64,000 nt of DNA from an uncultured Prevotellaceae bacterium. GTDB taxonomy: Bacteria; Bacteroidota; Bacteroidia; Bacteroidales; Bacteroidaceae. The translations under genes were made by a program, and so were the position numbers. The notes under the pieces were generated by a model, which saw only the letters and a list, made by a program, of their open reading frames with translations, was not told the origin of the DNA and made no database searches. Numbering within the stretch: the first letter of the stretch is position 1; the number at the start of each line of letters is the position of its first letter. Location: assembly GCA_902780635.1 (NCBI GenBank), contig CACZGH010000003.1, forward strand, positions 62,001 to 126,000, read 5' to 3'. Below are positions 8,803 through 18,101 of the stretch, piece by piece.

Positions 8803-10305
8803 ATGAAAACAATGAGATTTTGGATCGTTGCTTGGGGCATCATCTCGCTCATGTCGTGTCAACATGTGTCCATACCTACTGACTACACTCAGTCGTCAGC
8901 ACTTCCAACCATCTATCCTGACTATACCAATGTGACCATCCCTGTAAATATCGCACCACTGACGTTTGAGGCCGATCAACCTGCCGATGAGATGGTGGCC
9001 AGCTACACGGTGGGCGACCAGGTGATCGTTTGTGGCGGACAGATGCAGCCAGAGATGGATGAGTGGCGGGAACTGACAGCCAAGGCCAAAGGCGGAGCCA
9101 TCAAGGTAGACGTCTATCTGAGCAAAGATGGCCGCTGGACCCACTACAAGCCTTTCAACCTGTATGTGTCACCCGATTCCATCGATCCCTATATCAGCTA
9201 TCGACTGATATCCCCCTCTTTTATCACTTACGAGACACTGACCATCAACCAGCGTTGTCTGGAAAATTATGACGAGCGCGTCATCTACGACAATTTCCTC
9301 TGTGGACACGAGAAAGACGGACAGTGCATCAACTGCCACCACTATCAGAATTACAATCCTGAGCGGATGCAGTTTCACGCCCGTCAGACCCATGGCGGCA
9401 CCGTTGTGGCCTATGATGGGATGATGAAAAAAGTGAATATGAAGAATGACTCCATCCTCTCTGCGGGTGTTTACCCTGCCTGGCATCCATGGCTCAACCT
9501 CATCGTCTATGCCACAGACAAGACCCATCAGAATTTCCACACCGTCGACCCCAACAAGGTCGAGGTCTATGACACGGCGAGCGATATCATCGCCTATGAT
9601 GTGGAAAATGACTTGGTGACCAATCTGGAGAATGATACGACAGAGTTTGAGGTGTTTCCCTGCTGGGCTCCCGACGGCAAGACCCTTTATTACTGCAGCG
9701 GGCGTTATGAAGACACGGGCTCAGGGCCACAGGACTACACCTTTAAGCTCTCAAAATACAAACAACTGAAATACAATATTTATAAGAAAAGCTTTGACCC
9801 ACAGACCATGCTTTTCGGACCCCGTGAACTGGTTTTTGATGCCGCGGCTGTCGGACAAAGTGCCGTACTGCCACGTATCTCTCCCGACGGGCGATACATG
9901 CTTTTCTCCAGCGCCCAATATGGTTATTTCCATATCTGGCACCATGATGCTGATTTGTGGCTCATGGACCTAAAGAGTGGAGAGGCGCGCAAGCTGAACG
10001 AGTGGAATTCCCCTGACACCGAAAGCTATCATTCCTGGTCGAGCAACGGACGGTGGGTCATCTTCAGCAGCCGTCGCGATGACGGGTCATACACACGGCC
10101 GTTCATTGCCCATTTCGATGCCAACGGACATGGCAGCAAACCTTTTGAGCTACCCTGCTCCGACCCCGACTATCATAGGCAGTTCATGCGCAGCTACAAC
10201 ATCCCTGAGTTCATGCTCGGGCCTGTCACCATTCGCCCACAAGATTTTGCTGATGTACTGAAAGGTGAAGGCATAGATGTCAAATATGTCGAACGACTGA
10301 GATAA
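8803..10305 (+). CDS. PD40/TolB-like beta-propeller lipoprotein with one CxxCH haem c motif
   Basis: A 500-residue lipoprotein (LMSC lipobox, Cys19). After an N-terminal beta domain it contains CINCHH (Cys175, Cys178, His179), the covalent haem c attachment signature. From about residue 215 there are PD40-type blades such as YPAWHPWLNLIVYATD, FPCWAPDGKTLYYCSG, PRISPDGRYMLFSS and YHSWSSNGRWVIFSS. It starts 4 bp after the DUF6057 gene. A lipoprotein outside the cytoplasm with a haem site suggests redox sensing or electron transfer, but CxxCH also occurs in structural or zinc sites, and a single motif without a visible distal ligand does not prove a cytochrome. Confidence 0.75.
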   Translation: MKTMRFWIVAWGIISLMSCQHVSIPTDYTQSSALPTIYPDYTNVTIPVNIAPLTFEADQPADEMVASYTVGDQVIVCGGQMQPEMDEWRELTAKAKGGAIKVDVYLSKDGRWTHYKPFNLYVSPDSIDPYISYRLISPSFITYETLTINQRCLENYDERVIYDNFLCGHEKDGQCINCHHYQNYNPERMQFHARQTHGGTVVAYDGMMKKVNMKNDSILSAGVYPAWHPWLNLIVYATDKTHQNFHTVDPNKVEVYDTASDIIAYDVENDLVTNLENDTTEFEVFPCWAPDGKTLYYCSGRYEDTGSGPQDYTFKLSKYKQLKYNIYKKSFDPQTMLFGPRELVFDAAAVGQSAVLPRISPDGRYMLFSSAQYGYFHIWHHDADLWLMDLKSGEARKLNEWNSPDTESYHSWSSNGRWVIFSSRRDDGSYTRPFIAHFDANGHGSKPFELPCSDPDYHRQFMRSYNIPEFMLGPVTIRPQDFADVLKGEGIDVKYVERLR

Positions 10306-10314
10306 GTAGCGAAA

Positions 10315-10345
10315 GGGCATCAGGCTACCAAGCGTGTTGATGCCC
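10315..10345. terminator. Hairpin between convergent genes
   Basis: GGGCATCA (10315-10322) pairs with TGATGCCC (10338-10345) in the 44-bp gap between the haem-propeller gene (+) and the TonB receptor gene (-). The position fits a bidirectional terminator, but there is no long T run on either side. Confidence 0.5.
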
Positions 10346-10349
10346 TCAT

Positions 10350-12803
10350 TCAGAACTGATATGCAATGGATGCCATCAAAGACCGACCTCTTTGAAACTT
10401 TGGAGCATACTGATAATTAGGACCACAGATGTAATGGTCGGTATCGAAAATGTTTTCGCCGTCTAAGGAGAGCTGCAGACGTTTCTTGTAACGATACTTA
10501 ATGCCAAGGTCGAGGAGCAGACTGCTGTCAACGTAGAAATCATCTTCTGCCATTTCTGAGTAGTTCATTTTCTTACCTATGTATGTCGCATGGCCATCAA
10601 CCTTCAGTTCGTGAGTCTTTCCCTGTAAAAGGAAATAGCCCGCATGCAGATTGACGGTAAAATGAGGTACACCATAGACCAGCTTCTTGGATTTGTTATA
10701 ATAATAACTCTCAGCGCTGGCATCGTAGCAGTAGTAAAGCAAGAGACTTGCGGACAGGCGCTTGTAAGCATATCTGGCGGTAACTTCAGCACCAACATTG
10801 GTGAGTTTTCCTTTGTTGGTGTTAACATAATCATCCCTATCTTGCCAGCACAACAGGTGGCTATATTTGTTGTAAAACAGATTCATCTCATATTTGAGAT
10901 GAGACGAAGGTATACTACCCATCGCCGTGAGCTGCAGGGCTGAAAGATGCTGAGGCTCCGAACTGGTATAGTCAGACTTCATAATGTAGCGATAGTAAAA
11001 TGACAAATCAGCAAATGCCTCAGAATAAGACAGTTTAAGGCTGAAACGGTCATTTGGCACATACAATAGAGCCAGTCGTGGTGAGAAGGTATTGACAGGA
11101 TCTTCTTGCTGCCTGTATTTGATATCATAACGGAAACCGGCATTCAGAATAAGTTGTGGCAGAAAATAATGCTTGTCCTGGATAAAGAAAGAGAGATTTT
11201 CTTCCTTTCCTGATTTGATGAGATCATCATCTGAGAAAGTCCCGGCGTAGATTTCCGAATAATCCAATCCCCAAAAAGAAAGTTCAGTTTGAAGAAGGAA
11301 ACGCTCATATTGACCACCCATCAACACATTTCCTTTCATTTTAGAGAGCCGGTAGTCGGTGCCGGCCCTGAAATAGCCTCCCATTGTATGCTCATCAAAC
11401 TTCCTGAAGTGATAGGATCCATTTTCTATTTCTATGGATCTTATTTCTCTATCTTTACCCTTGACGTTGGCGCTGTTCGGAGAAGTGTTATCCTCATCTT
11501 CCATAAAAAAGTTTGTAGTCACAACCGAATCAGAGCTCACATCAAAAGTAGAGGGAGAGTACCAATCACTGTAGAACAGGGCATTCAGGTATAGATTGCC
11601 CAACTGGCGTGTATAACCAATTTCAGTATGGGTCGATTCGAACCCTTTGCCTGGCTTCATTCCCTCCACGGCGTAATATCTGTCATAATTATAACCGCCA
11701 TGAAACGATGTGTTTTGAAGCACCTTCTTCACATTCTTTTTACTGAACATGACATCAAAGCCCTTGACTCTGAATGTAAGGCCCACATCATAGGCTGGAG
11801 CATCTTTATAGGCATCGATATACATCTTATCAAGGGCATAATATCTTCTTTCTGCATATCCATAATCATCATAATACAACATCTTATCCTTCATATAAGC
11901 GCCACCGTCACCGAAATGGCGTATATCTCCATCAGACATGTAGACAGATGCCCAGCCATAGATATCAGCATCCATGAACTGCGTACCCATTTCGAAGTCA
12001 GCCTTGTGGGTGTTGTAGGTGCCATATCCATATCTGGCCCTCACACCATTGATGGATCTTCCGCTTTTGGTGATGATATTGACCACAGCCGACAAAGCCA
12101 CATTGCCATAAAGTGAGGAAGCGGGGCCACGCAACACTTCGATATGGTCGATTTTTTCTGTGCTGATGGAATAGCTTGTAGGTCCGTTGTTATCAAAACG
12201 GGTGTTCAGGCGATGGCCGTTCTCCATGATCAAGATGAGCTCTTGCCCACTAGCGTACGCACTGTGCATGGACATGTTGACGCCTTCTTCCAAAGGAGTC
12301 ATCTCTGCCATACCTGGAACGTATGCGGCAAGTATCTGACCTAAACTCTTGTTGTAACCCAGATCATCAATCATCTCTGCAGTGATGATCGTGATGGGGC
12401 CAGGCGCCTCGTTGATGGTCTCACTTTGGTTGGATGCTGTGGTGATAGTGGTGGTGATACCCTCCTTGAGTTGACTCACCAAATCCTGAAAGCGGGCCGG
12501 GTCATCTGCGGAGTTATAATAATTGTTGAGTTTGATCAATCGCTCTGCATAGTATCGTGCCTCTTTATCCTTGTCTTCAGACAGATAGCAGAGGGCCAAC
12601 AGCCGATAAGCACTCTGTTTGAGAGCGCCATCGAAGTCATCCAGATGGTCTTGCAGCAGCTGGATGGCCTGCTCTATACGGCCTACCCCGTATTCGCTCT
12701 CAGCTTGATTGAAGATTTGTCGTGACACGTTCTCCTGCGCATGCATGCAAACAGAAGTCAGGCAGAGTCCTATCAAAATCAACAGATGCAATATCTTTTT
12801 CAT
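10350..12803 (-). CDS. TonB-dependent outer-membrane receptor with TPR-like N-terminal domain
   Basis: An 817-residue protein: signal peptide (1-22), a helical TPR-like segment (about 25-115, GRIEQAIQLLQDHL...AYRLLALCYLSED), then the plug (about 130-245: PGPITIITAEMIDDLGY, IEVLRGPASSLYGNVALSAVVNIITK) and a 22-strand-type barrel ending in an aromatic residue (SLMASIAYQF). The plug motifs place it with siderophore/vitamin-type receptors rather than SusC, and no SusD follows. Its ATG overlaps the stop of the histidine kinase gene by 4 bp (ATGA), so it is the last gene of the five-gene signalling operon. A TPR-like domain where receptors usually carry a carboxypeptidase-like or STN domain suggests a protein contact in the periplasm. 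The transported ligand is unknown. Confidence 0.85.
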   Translation of the reverse strand: MKKILHLLILIGLCLTSVCMHAQENVSRQIFNQAESEYGVGRIEQAIQLLQDHLDDFDGALKQSAYRLLALCYLSEDKDKEARYYAERLIKLNNYYNSADDPARFQDLVSQLKEGITTTITTASNQSETINEAPGPITIITAEMIDDLGYNKSLGQILAAYVPGMAEMTPLEEGVNMSMHSAYASGQELILIMENGHRLNTRFDNNGPTSYSISTEKIDHIEVLRGPASSLYGNVALSAVVNIITKSGRSINGVRARYGYGTYNTHKADFEMGTQFMDADIYGWASVYMSDGDIRHFGDGGAYMKDKMLYYDDYGYAERRYYALDKMYIDAYKDAPAYDVGLTFRVKGFDVMFSKKNVKKVLQNTSFHGGYNYDRYYAVEGMKPGKGFESTHTEIGYTRQLGNLYLNALFYSDWYSPSTFDVSSDSVVTTNFFMEDEDNTSPNSANVKGKDREIRSIEIENGSYHFRKFDEHTMGGYFRAGTDYRLSKMKGNVLMGGQYERFLLQTELSFWGLDYSEIYAGTFSDDDLIKSGKEENLSFFIQDKHYFLPQLILNAGFRYDIKYRQQEDPVNTFSPRLALLYVPNDRFSLKLSYSEAFADLSFYYRYIMKSDYTSSEPQHLSALQLTAMGSIPSSHLKYEMNLFYNKYSHLLCWQDRDDYVNTNKGKLTNVGAEVTARYAYKRLSASLLLYYCYDASAESYYYNKSKKLVYGVPHFTVNLHAGYFLLQGKTHELKVDGHATYIGKKMNYSEMAEDDFYVDSSLLLDLGIKYRYKKRLQLSLDGENIFDTDHYICGPNYQYAPKFQRGRSLMASIAYQF

Positions 12804-13618
12804 TTCCTGATCGGTATGGTGAATGTAAAAGTGGTGCCTTCGCCTTCGGTGGACTCAAAGGAGATAGTTCCACCGTGCTTGGCTTCTACAATGTCACGTG
12901 CGATGCCCAAACCAAGTCCTGTTCCTTGTCCCATAGGTTTGGTCGTATAGAAGTTGTCGAAGAGTCGCTGTTTCACTTCTTCATTCATGCCTTCACCGTT
13001 GTCAGCAATGATGATAAGGAGGTTGGAACCCTCTGCCTTGACCGTGACCGACACTTCTGGGTGATAGTCTTCTGCTGCGGTCTGTTTCTTTTTCCAGACA
13101 GCGTAGCAGGCATTGTTCATGATATTGAGTACAGCACGGCTCAAGTCCTGTGGAATGACCATCATCAGCGGCAGCCCTTCTTCATACTGCTCATGAATAT
13201 TGATATTGAATCCCTTGCAGTTGGCGCGCATGGCATGATACGACAACCACACATACTCCTTGACCATCTTGCACACGTCGGTCGGCAACATTTCGTTCTC
13301 CTTGCCTCTCGACACCATCAGGATGCTCTGGATGATGCTGATAGCACGCTCGCCATGTTCCACGATCTTGGCCATGTTTCCTCTCAAGTCAGCGATGATA
13401 TCTTCAGCCTCCTCCCGGTCTTCTTCCTGCAACAGGTCTTTATTGTCATCCACGATATCGGCCAGATCACTGAGCAGCTTGTCAGACATCTTGCTGAAGT
13501 TGATGACAAAGTTCAGCGGATTTTGCACCTCATGGGCTATACCTGCACTGAGTGTGCCCAGTGAGGCCAATTTCTCCTGCTGTTGAAGTTGTTGCTTGAG
13601 CTGTTCTAACTGTTCCAT
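12800..13618 (-). CDS. Soluble sensor-less histidine kinase
   Basis: A 272-residue cytoplasmic kinase with no signal peptide or membrane helix. It begins with a Gln/Leu-rich coiled coil, then the H-box ASLGTLSAGIAHEVQNPL with phospho-acceptor His29, and an HATPase_c core: N-box LNIMNNACYAV, G1 DNGEGM, F-box LFDNFYTTK, G2 GTGLGLGIARDIV. It is separated by 4 bp from the preceding His-less kinase and overlaps the TonB receptor start by 4 bp. With no input domain of its own it most likely takes its signal from a partner, plausibly the upstream propeller protein through their similar dimerisation helices. The likely phospho-acceptor is the receiver domain of the SpoIIE-type regulator at the head of the operon. 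Confidence 0.88.
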   Translation of the reverse strand: MEQLEQLKQQLQQQEKLASLGTLSAGIAHEVQNPLNFVINFSKMSDKLLSDLADIVDDNKDLLQEEDREEAEDIIADLRGNMAKIVEHGERAISIIQSILMVSRGKENEMLPTDVCKMVKEYVWLSYHAMRANCKGFNINIHEQYEEGLPLMMVIPQDLSRAVLNIMNNACYAVWKKKQTAAEDYHPEVSVTVKAEGSNLLIIIADNGEGMNEEVKQRLFDNFYTTKPMGQGTGLGLGIARDIVEAKHGGTISFESTEGEGTTFTFTIPIRK

Positions 13619-13622
13619 AATG

Positions 13623-16457
13623 CTATGATTTTTTGACCGGTAAAGTGATTGTCAACTCGCTATATTCGTCTTTGACGGATTTCACATGAATGTCACCACC
13701 ATGATTCTGCACGATCTCACGGCTGAGGTAGAGGCCGACACCTGCGGCCTCGCTGGTGGTTTTGGTGGTGAAGAAAGGATCGAAGATTTTGCCAAGGATG
13801 GTTTCCTCTATACCGATGCCATTGTCACGAATGTTAATACTGATGGTGTCGCCATTTTGAGCTACGCGCAAGGCTATCTCTGGTGCATATTCCATCATCC
13901 CTTTGCTTTCTTTCTGTTTCTCAGCTTTCTTGACAACGGCATAGACTGCATTGCCAAGCAAACTCATAATGGTCTTGCTCAGTTGGTCGGCATTGCCGTT
14001 GATGAACAACTGGCCTTCAGTGCCGGCAAACACAGTTTTGATGCCATATTGTTCTATCTCTTTTTTGAAATACTCATGAAGCATGGCCTCGTCTTGACGG
14101 ATGACGGCCAAGAGGTCCATAGGCACAATACCACCCGATCTGTCTTTCAGCATCTCCTCCATCGCCTTGAGTGTCCTTGTGGTGTTCTGCCCATGTTCGC
14201 CCACTTTCCGAAGGTTGACTGTAAGCATGTCCAGCACTTCCATCGTGTCTTCGTAATTTTCCTCGTCCATGTGCTCTTTCTCATCCTCCACATTGGCCTT
14301 GACATCCCTCACAAGACCTTCAGACAATTTGGTGAAATTATTGACATAGTTCAGCGGGTTGAGAATACGGTCTATGAGTCCCTGGGTCAGCGAGCCTGCC
14401 GTTGCCATTTTCTCCAGTCTCACGACTTCAGCTGTGCGTTCCTTCACAATTTTCTCCAGCCTCTCCTTCTCTCTTTCCAGCCTACGCAGACGCAGTTGAG
14501 AGAGCGCATAAATCAAAGCTGCCAACAATAGCAGATAGAGCAAATACATGTACCATCTATGATAGAATGGCGGTTTGATGTAGAACTTGATGCTCGTGAT
14601 GCCGGATAGGCGGTTGAGTGCATCGAGAGCCTGAACGGAGAAAGTATGATGCCCGTAAGAGAGGTTTACAAAACTCGCAGACGTATTGGGGCTCCAACTG
14701 CTCCATTTGCCATTGTTCATTCGATAGCGGTACATCGTCTTCCTGGCAACGGAGGGGTTGTTGATGGAGAAAGTGAAGTGCAGGTCATTGTCATTATGAC
14801 CGAGTTTAGGCAGTTCTTTCGGCATGTCTCCGAAACCACCCCATAGAATGCTGTCACTACCGAGCTTAATAGAGCGGATATAAAGGTGCGGTTGATGGTG
14901 AAGACTATGGTCATACACTTGCGGGTTGATGATTGTCAGCTCATTGTCGTTTCCCATCCATATCTCATTCTGCCGTGTATAGATGGTATTGATGGCTATC
15001 TCTTCCAAGGGTGACAGCAGCAGCTTCATGTCATTCAGTCTTTTACCATTTTTCCATCGATAGAGCCCTTTTCCCTCATTGTTGGTCAGCCAGGTGACGC
15101 CACTGTCATCGACATATGACAAAAGTGGATAAGGAAAAGGTGTGGTGGACTCTGCACTGACAATCGTCGCATGTCCGTCTGTTATCGCTATCGTGTACAT
15201 GGTCTCAGACTTTTCCGCACCTTTGTAAAGATGGAACGACTTGTCTGACGCCTTCTTGTACCACACTATTCCGTACAAACTCAGAGCCCAGATGGTGCCC
15301 TCCTTGTCTTTTACGATTTTTTTGACATACTCCATGTCGCACACTTTCTTCCTGTTCTGGCCATTGGCATCCATGAGATAAACGCCATCGTTCTCGCCGC
15401 TGTAGATGAAGGTGCCATCGTCCATCAATGTCATGGCGTGAGAGAAAGTCAAACGGCGGATTCTTCCATCGGAGTAGAGGCGGAATATACCATCAGCTGT
15501 TGCTGCCAGAAGTCCGCTGCCACTCTTTTTTAAGTCTATACAGGCATGTGGTATTTCTGGTACACTTACAAAGTGGTAGCCCTCCTGGCGAAAAAGGCCT
15601 TCGTCGGTACCAGCATAGATATGACCATTGAGCGACTCTAGGGTGAAGACTGAGCCAAGAAGTCCTTCGTGAGAGGTGAAATGTGTCAACACCGCCGGTA
15701 TCAGAACCACAAAGATACCTTTGCTCGTAACTCCCCATAAATGCCCTCGCCCATCATATGCAGCATAAGCTATATGACTTGAGCAAAGGCCGTTGGCATC
15801 GGTGATTGAATAAAGAGGGCGATTCTTGTCATCAGCAATGATAATGCCTGAGTTTTTCATCACAATAGCCTGTAAGCCATGATCCAAAGGCTCTATCAAC
15901 ACGGTGTCATTCTTTGTCACCTCTTTTTCACCCTTCTCCAGTGCATCAATATCGACGACATCGAGCACACCCATTTTGAGTGTCTTTTTGTCCAAATTTC
16001 TTTTGATGGTCACCTGATCATTACTGACTTGATAGATAGTGCCATTATCGACCACAAACTGGAGTTTTCCGTCGTTTTCATAGATTTCCATCACCTCGCC
16101 ACGAAACAGGCCAGGCTTCCCGACTCCTTGCAGGGCTAGCTCTCCATTCGCTTTTCTCACTAATTTGCCAAAGTAGTTGTAACCACCCAACCAAATTGTG
16201 TTGTCTGCCGCTTTGTAAACGACGGTGACACGTGTGATGCCTGGAGTATGGATGAGGCGCCATTCAGCATAGTCATAATACAGCAATCCCTCAAAATTGG
16301 CCACAATCACATGGCCATCCTCATCTATCTCGATGTCATAGTTGATGTTATTGGCACCATATTCATTCGCCATGAAATTGCGGATGAGTGGGATACCCTG
16401 ACCATGGATCATCGTCATGAGGCATAGCAATGACAGGATGGTGAGCAGTCTTCTCAT
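13623..16457 (-). CDS. Propeller/Y_Y_Y membrane sensor with histidine-kinase core lacking the phospho-acceptor His
   Basis: A 944-residue protein: signal peptide (1-19), a periplasmic two-component-type beta-propeller (about 20-520), a Y_Y_Y-like domain (about 550-628), one membrane helix (about 635-655), a charged coiled coil, and a kinase core. Aligned to the neighbouring kinase, ASLGTLSAGIAHEVQNPLN becomes ATAGSLTQGLIDRILNPLN, so Asp696 replaces the His and Arg the Glu after it. The ATP-binding part keeps G1 DNGIGI, F-box IFDPFFTTK and G2 GVGLYLSREIV; the first N-box Asn is Ser (SLLGNA). The ORF overlaps the preceding gene by 4 bp and ends 4 bp before the His-bearing kinase. Inference: it is a sensing pseudokinase that binds ATP and controls, or heterodimerises with, the kinase next door. 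The domain layout resembles HTCS sensors but there is no DNA-binding output. Confidence 0.85.
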   Translation of the reverse strand: MRRLLTILSLLCLMTMIHGQGIPLIRNFMANEYGANNINYDIEIDEDGHVIVANFEGLLYYDYAEWRLIHTPGITRVTVVYKAADNTIWLGGYNYFGKLVRKANGELALQGVGKPGLFRGEVMEIYENDGKLQFVVDNGTIYQVSNDQVTIKRNLDKKTLKMGVLDVVDIDALEKGEKEVTKNDTVLIEPLDHGLQAIVMKNSGIIIADDKNRPLYSITDANGLCSSHIAYAAYDGRGHLWGVTSKGIFVVLIPAVLTHFTSHEGLLGSVFTLESLNGHIYAGTDEGLFRQEGYHFVSVPEIPHACIDLKKSGSGLLAATADGIFRLYSDGRIRRLTFSHAMTLMDDGTFIYSGENDGVYLMDANGQNRKKVCDMEYVKKIVKDKEGTIWALSLYGIVWYKKASDKSFHLYKGAEKSETMYTIAITDGHATIVSAESTTPFPYPLLSYVDDSGVTWLTNNEGKGLYRWKNGKRLNDMKLLLSPLEEIAINTIYTRQNEIWMGNDNELTIINPQVYDHSLHHQPHLYIRSIKLGSDSILWGGFGDMPKELPKLGHNDNDLHFTFSINNPSVARKTMYRYRMNNGKWSSWSPNTSASFVNLSYGHHTFSVQALDALNRLSGITSIKFYIKPPFYHRWYMYLLYLLLLAALIYALSQLRLRRLEREKERLEKIVKERTAEVVRLEKMATAGSLTQGLIDRILNPLNYVNNFTKLSEGLVRDVKANVEDEKEHMDEENYEDTMEVLDMLTVNLRKVGEHGQNTTRTLKAMEEMLKDRSGGIVPMDLLAVIRQDEAMLHEYFKKEIEQYGIKTVFAGTEGQLFINGNADQLSKTIMSLLGNAVYAVVKKAEKQKESKGMMEYAPEIALRVAQNGDTISINIRDNGIGIEETILGKIFDPFFTTKTTSEAAGVGLYLSREIVQNHGGDIHVKSVKDEYSELTITLPVKKS

Positions 16458-18088
16458 GGGGTTCCCTCCTTTCTATGGGTGTCGACAAAGGTCTCATAAG
16501 GCACATCATGTCCGATGTAGTAGTCCCATTCCTCTTTTGTGAAGTTGCGCTTCAGCTTTTTCTTGATGGTATCCACCATGATGGGCACCGAGATATTGAC
16601 TGCGGTCAGATTGCCTTTCACATCACCCTCCCAAAAGGTTCTTTTGGTCGAGTCGAAGTTGAAATGCATGATCCAGGTGTTAGTATCTATCAATGTCATC
16701 GGCTCCACCTTCTCATTATCGCATATCCATAGGTTCACCTTGCCGTCATAGCTGGCAGAGAAAAGCCGTCGGCCATTGATCTTCATTTTTGAGATACGTG
16801 AACGATGGCCTATGAGCTGCTGTTTCTGGCCTTTCTTGTCAACCAACCAGATGGTACCGTCGCTCATACCATAGGCTTCAACACCTGTGTTTTTCGATTC
16901 ACTATAAGCGGTCACCTTTCCTTCCACAGGCACTTTCTTGGTGTCATAATTGTCAAGTCCACTCACCAAATGCATCATGCCCTGATCATCGAAGAGCAGG
17001 GGAAGACCATCTTTGCGCGATCCCATGGTCACACGGAAAGGAAGCTGTTTGGTGCTGATGAGCGTCTGTTGTTTCATGTCAATCAAAGCGAGCGCTTTCT
17101 CACCGACGACCAACATATTCCTCTCGTTGATGTCATGCAGCCGCAAAGGGTGCTCAACGTTATCAAGGTAGATGATCTTGATGGTCTTAAGGTCATTGGA
17201 GATGATGACCAGATGGCCTGTGCGGCTGGCGGCGAAAATATTGCCTGAAGTGCTGTCGATGATGACATCGCGGAAGTCGTATTTGCTGTTCTCATAAAGC
17301 ACCTTTGTCAACAGTCGGTTGCCTTGCCTCTCACTTAAGACAATCTCGCCGTAATTGCTGACGGAGACAATCGTGTTTTCCTTTCCCGGCATATATTCCA
17401 AATTCATCACCGCGCCAGCATGTTCCGTCCACGTTACTTTGCTTTGGCTCAACTGCATGAGCGATTGGAAGACTATAGGATAATAGATATCTCCTCCATA
17501 GCGGGAGGTGTAAAGATAAGAAGCATAGCCCAGGAGGCAAGCAATGTCGTGGTTGCCCGCATTCTCCTGTGTGAGGGAGAAGGAGCCCAACGTACGAGCC
17601 AATGCGATGTAACTCAGCGTATCGGCCTTGCGTTTCGAAAATTCTGCCTGAACGCGCTGGAGTTCAGCCAATTTCTGCTGTTCCTCTGCCAATGCCCGCT
17701 GTTCCTCTGCCACACTCCGCTGGTGCTCAGCCACTGACGAGGCTTCAAGCGCCTTTTTCTCAGATGCGACGGCACTCCGCTCTGCCTCAAGGGCGTTCAT
17801 CCTTTCACGCTCGGAGCGAAGACGCATCTCATTGGCCACCCGTGTCTGCTGGAGGGCCTCCTCGCGCTTCTCGTCAGAGATTTCTCGCTGCTCGTTGGCG
17901 ATATCCTCCAACTGGGCACTGATACTCCTGACAACAGCCGAACGCATCTCCTGCTTCTTCAGCTCGTCCATCTGGGATTGAAGGCCTTCCACCTTCTTGT
18001 GCTCAGACAGCCAGCCAATGAAGCCTGCGGCAGCGGTTCCTACCAACAGGAGACCAGCACATACGTTGATGATTTGCTTCCTGTTCAC
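16454..18088 (-). CDS. Membrane-anchored coiled-coil protein with WD40-like propeller
   Basis: A 544-residue protein with one N-terminal membrane helix (about 7-26), a long Glu/Arg/Gln-rich coiled coil (about 28-160, repeating EEQRxLAEEQQ-type heptads) and then WD40-like blades (for example HAGAVMNLEYMPGKENTIVSVS and HRSRISKMKINGRRLFSASYDGKVNLW). It follows the SpoIIE-type regulator by 13 bp and overlaps the propeller kinase by 4 bp. Family knowledge: such N-terminally anchored coiled-coil/WD40 proteins act as scaffolds. Inference: it assembles the phosphatase and kinases at the inner membrane. Sidedness is not certain; with the positive MNRK start the bulk may face the periplasm. Confidence 0.7.
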   Translation of the reverse strand: MNRKQIINVCAGLLLVGTAAAGFIGWLSEHKKVEGLQSQMDELKKQEMRSAVVRSISAQLEDIANEQREISDEKREEALQQTRVANEMRLRSERERMNALEAERSAVASEKKALEASSVAEHQRSVAEEQRALAEEQQKLAELQRVQAEFSKRKADTLSYIALARTLGSFSLTQENAGNHDIACLLGYASYLYTSRYGGDIYYPIVFQSLMQLSQSKVTWTEHAGAVMNLEYMPGKENTIVSVSNYGEIVLSERQGNRLLTKVLYENSKYDFRDVIIDSTSGNIFAASRTGHLVIISNDLKTIKIIYLDNVEHPLRLHDINERNMLVVGEKALALIDMKQQTLISTKQLPFRVTMGSRKDGLPLLFDDQGMMHLVSGLDNYDTKKVPVEGKVTAYSESKNTGVEAYGMSDGTIWLVDKKGQKQQLIGHRSRISKMKINGRRLFSASYDGKVNLWICDNEKVEPMTLIDTNTWIMHFNFDSTKRTFWEGDVKGNLTAVNISVPIMVDTIKKKLKRNFTKEEWDYYIGHDVPYETFVDTHRKEGTP

Positions 18089-18101
18089 GCTTGCTTAGCA
18101 A

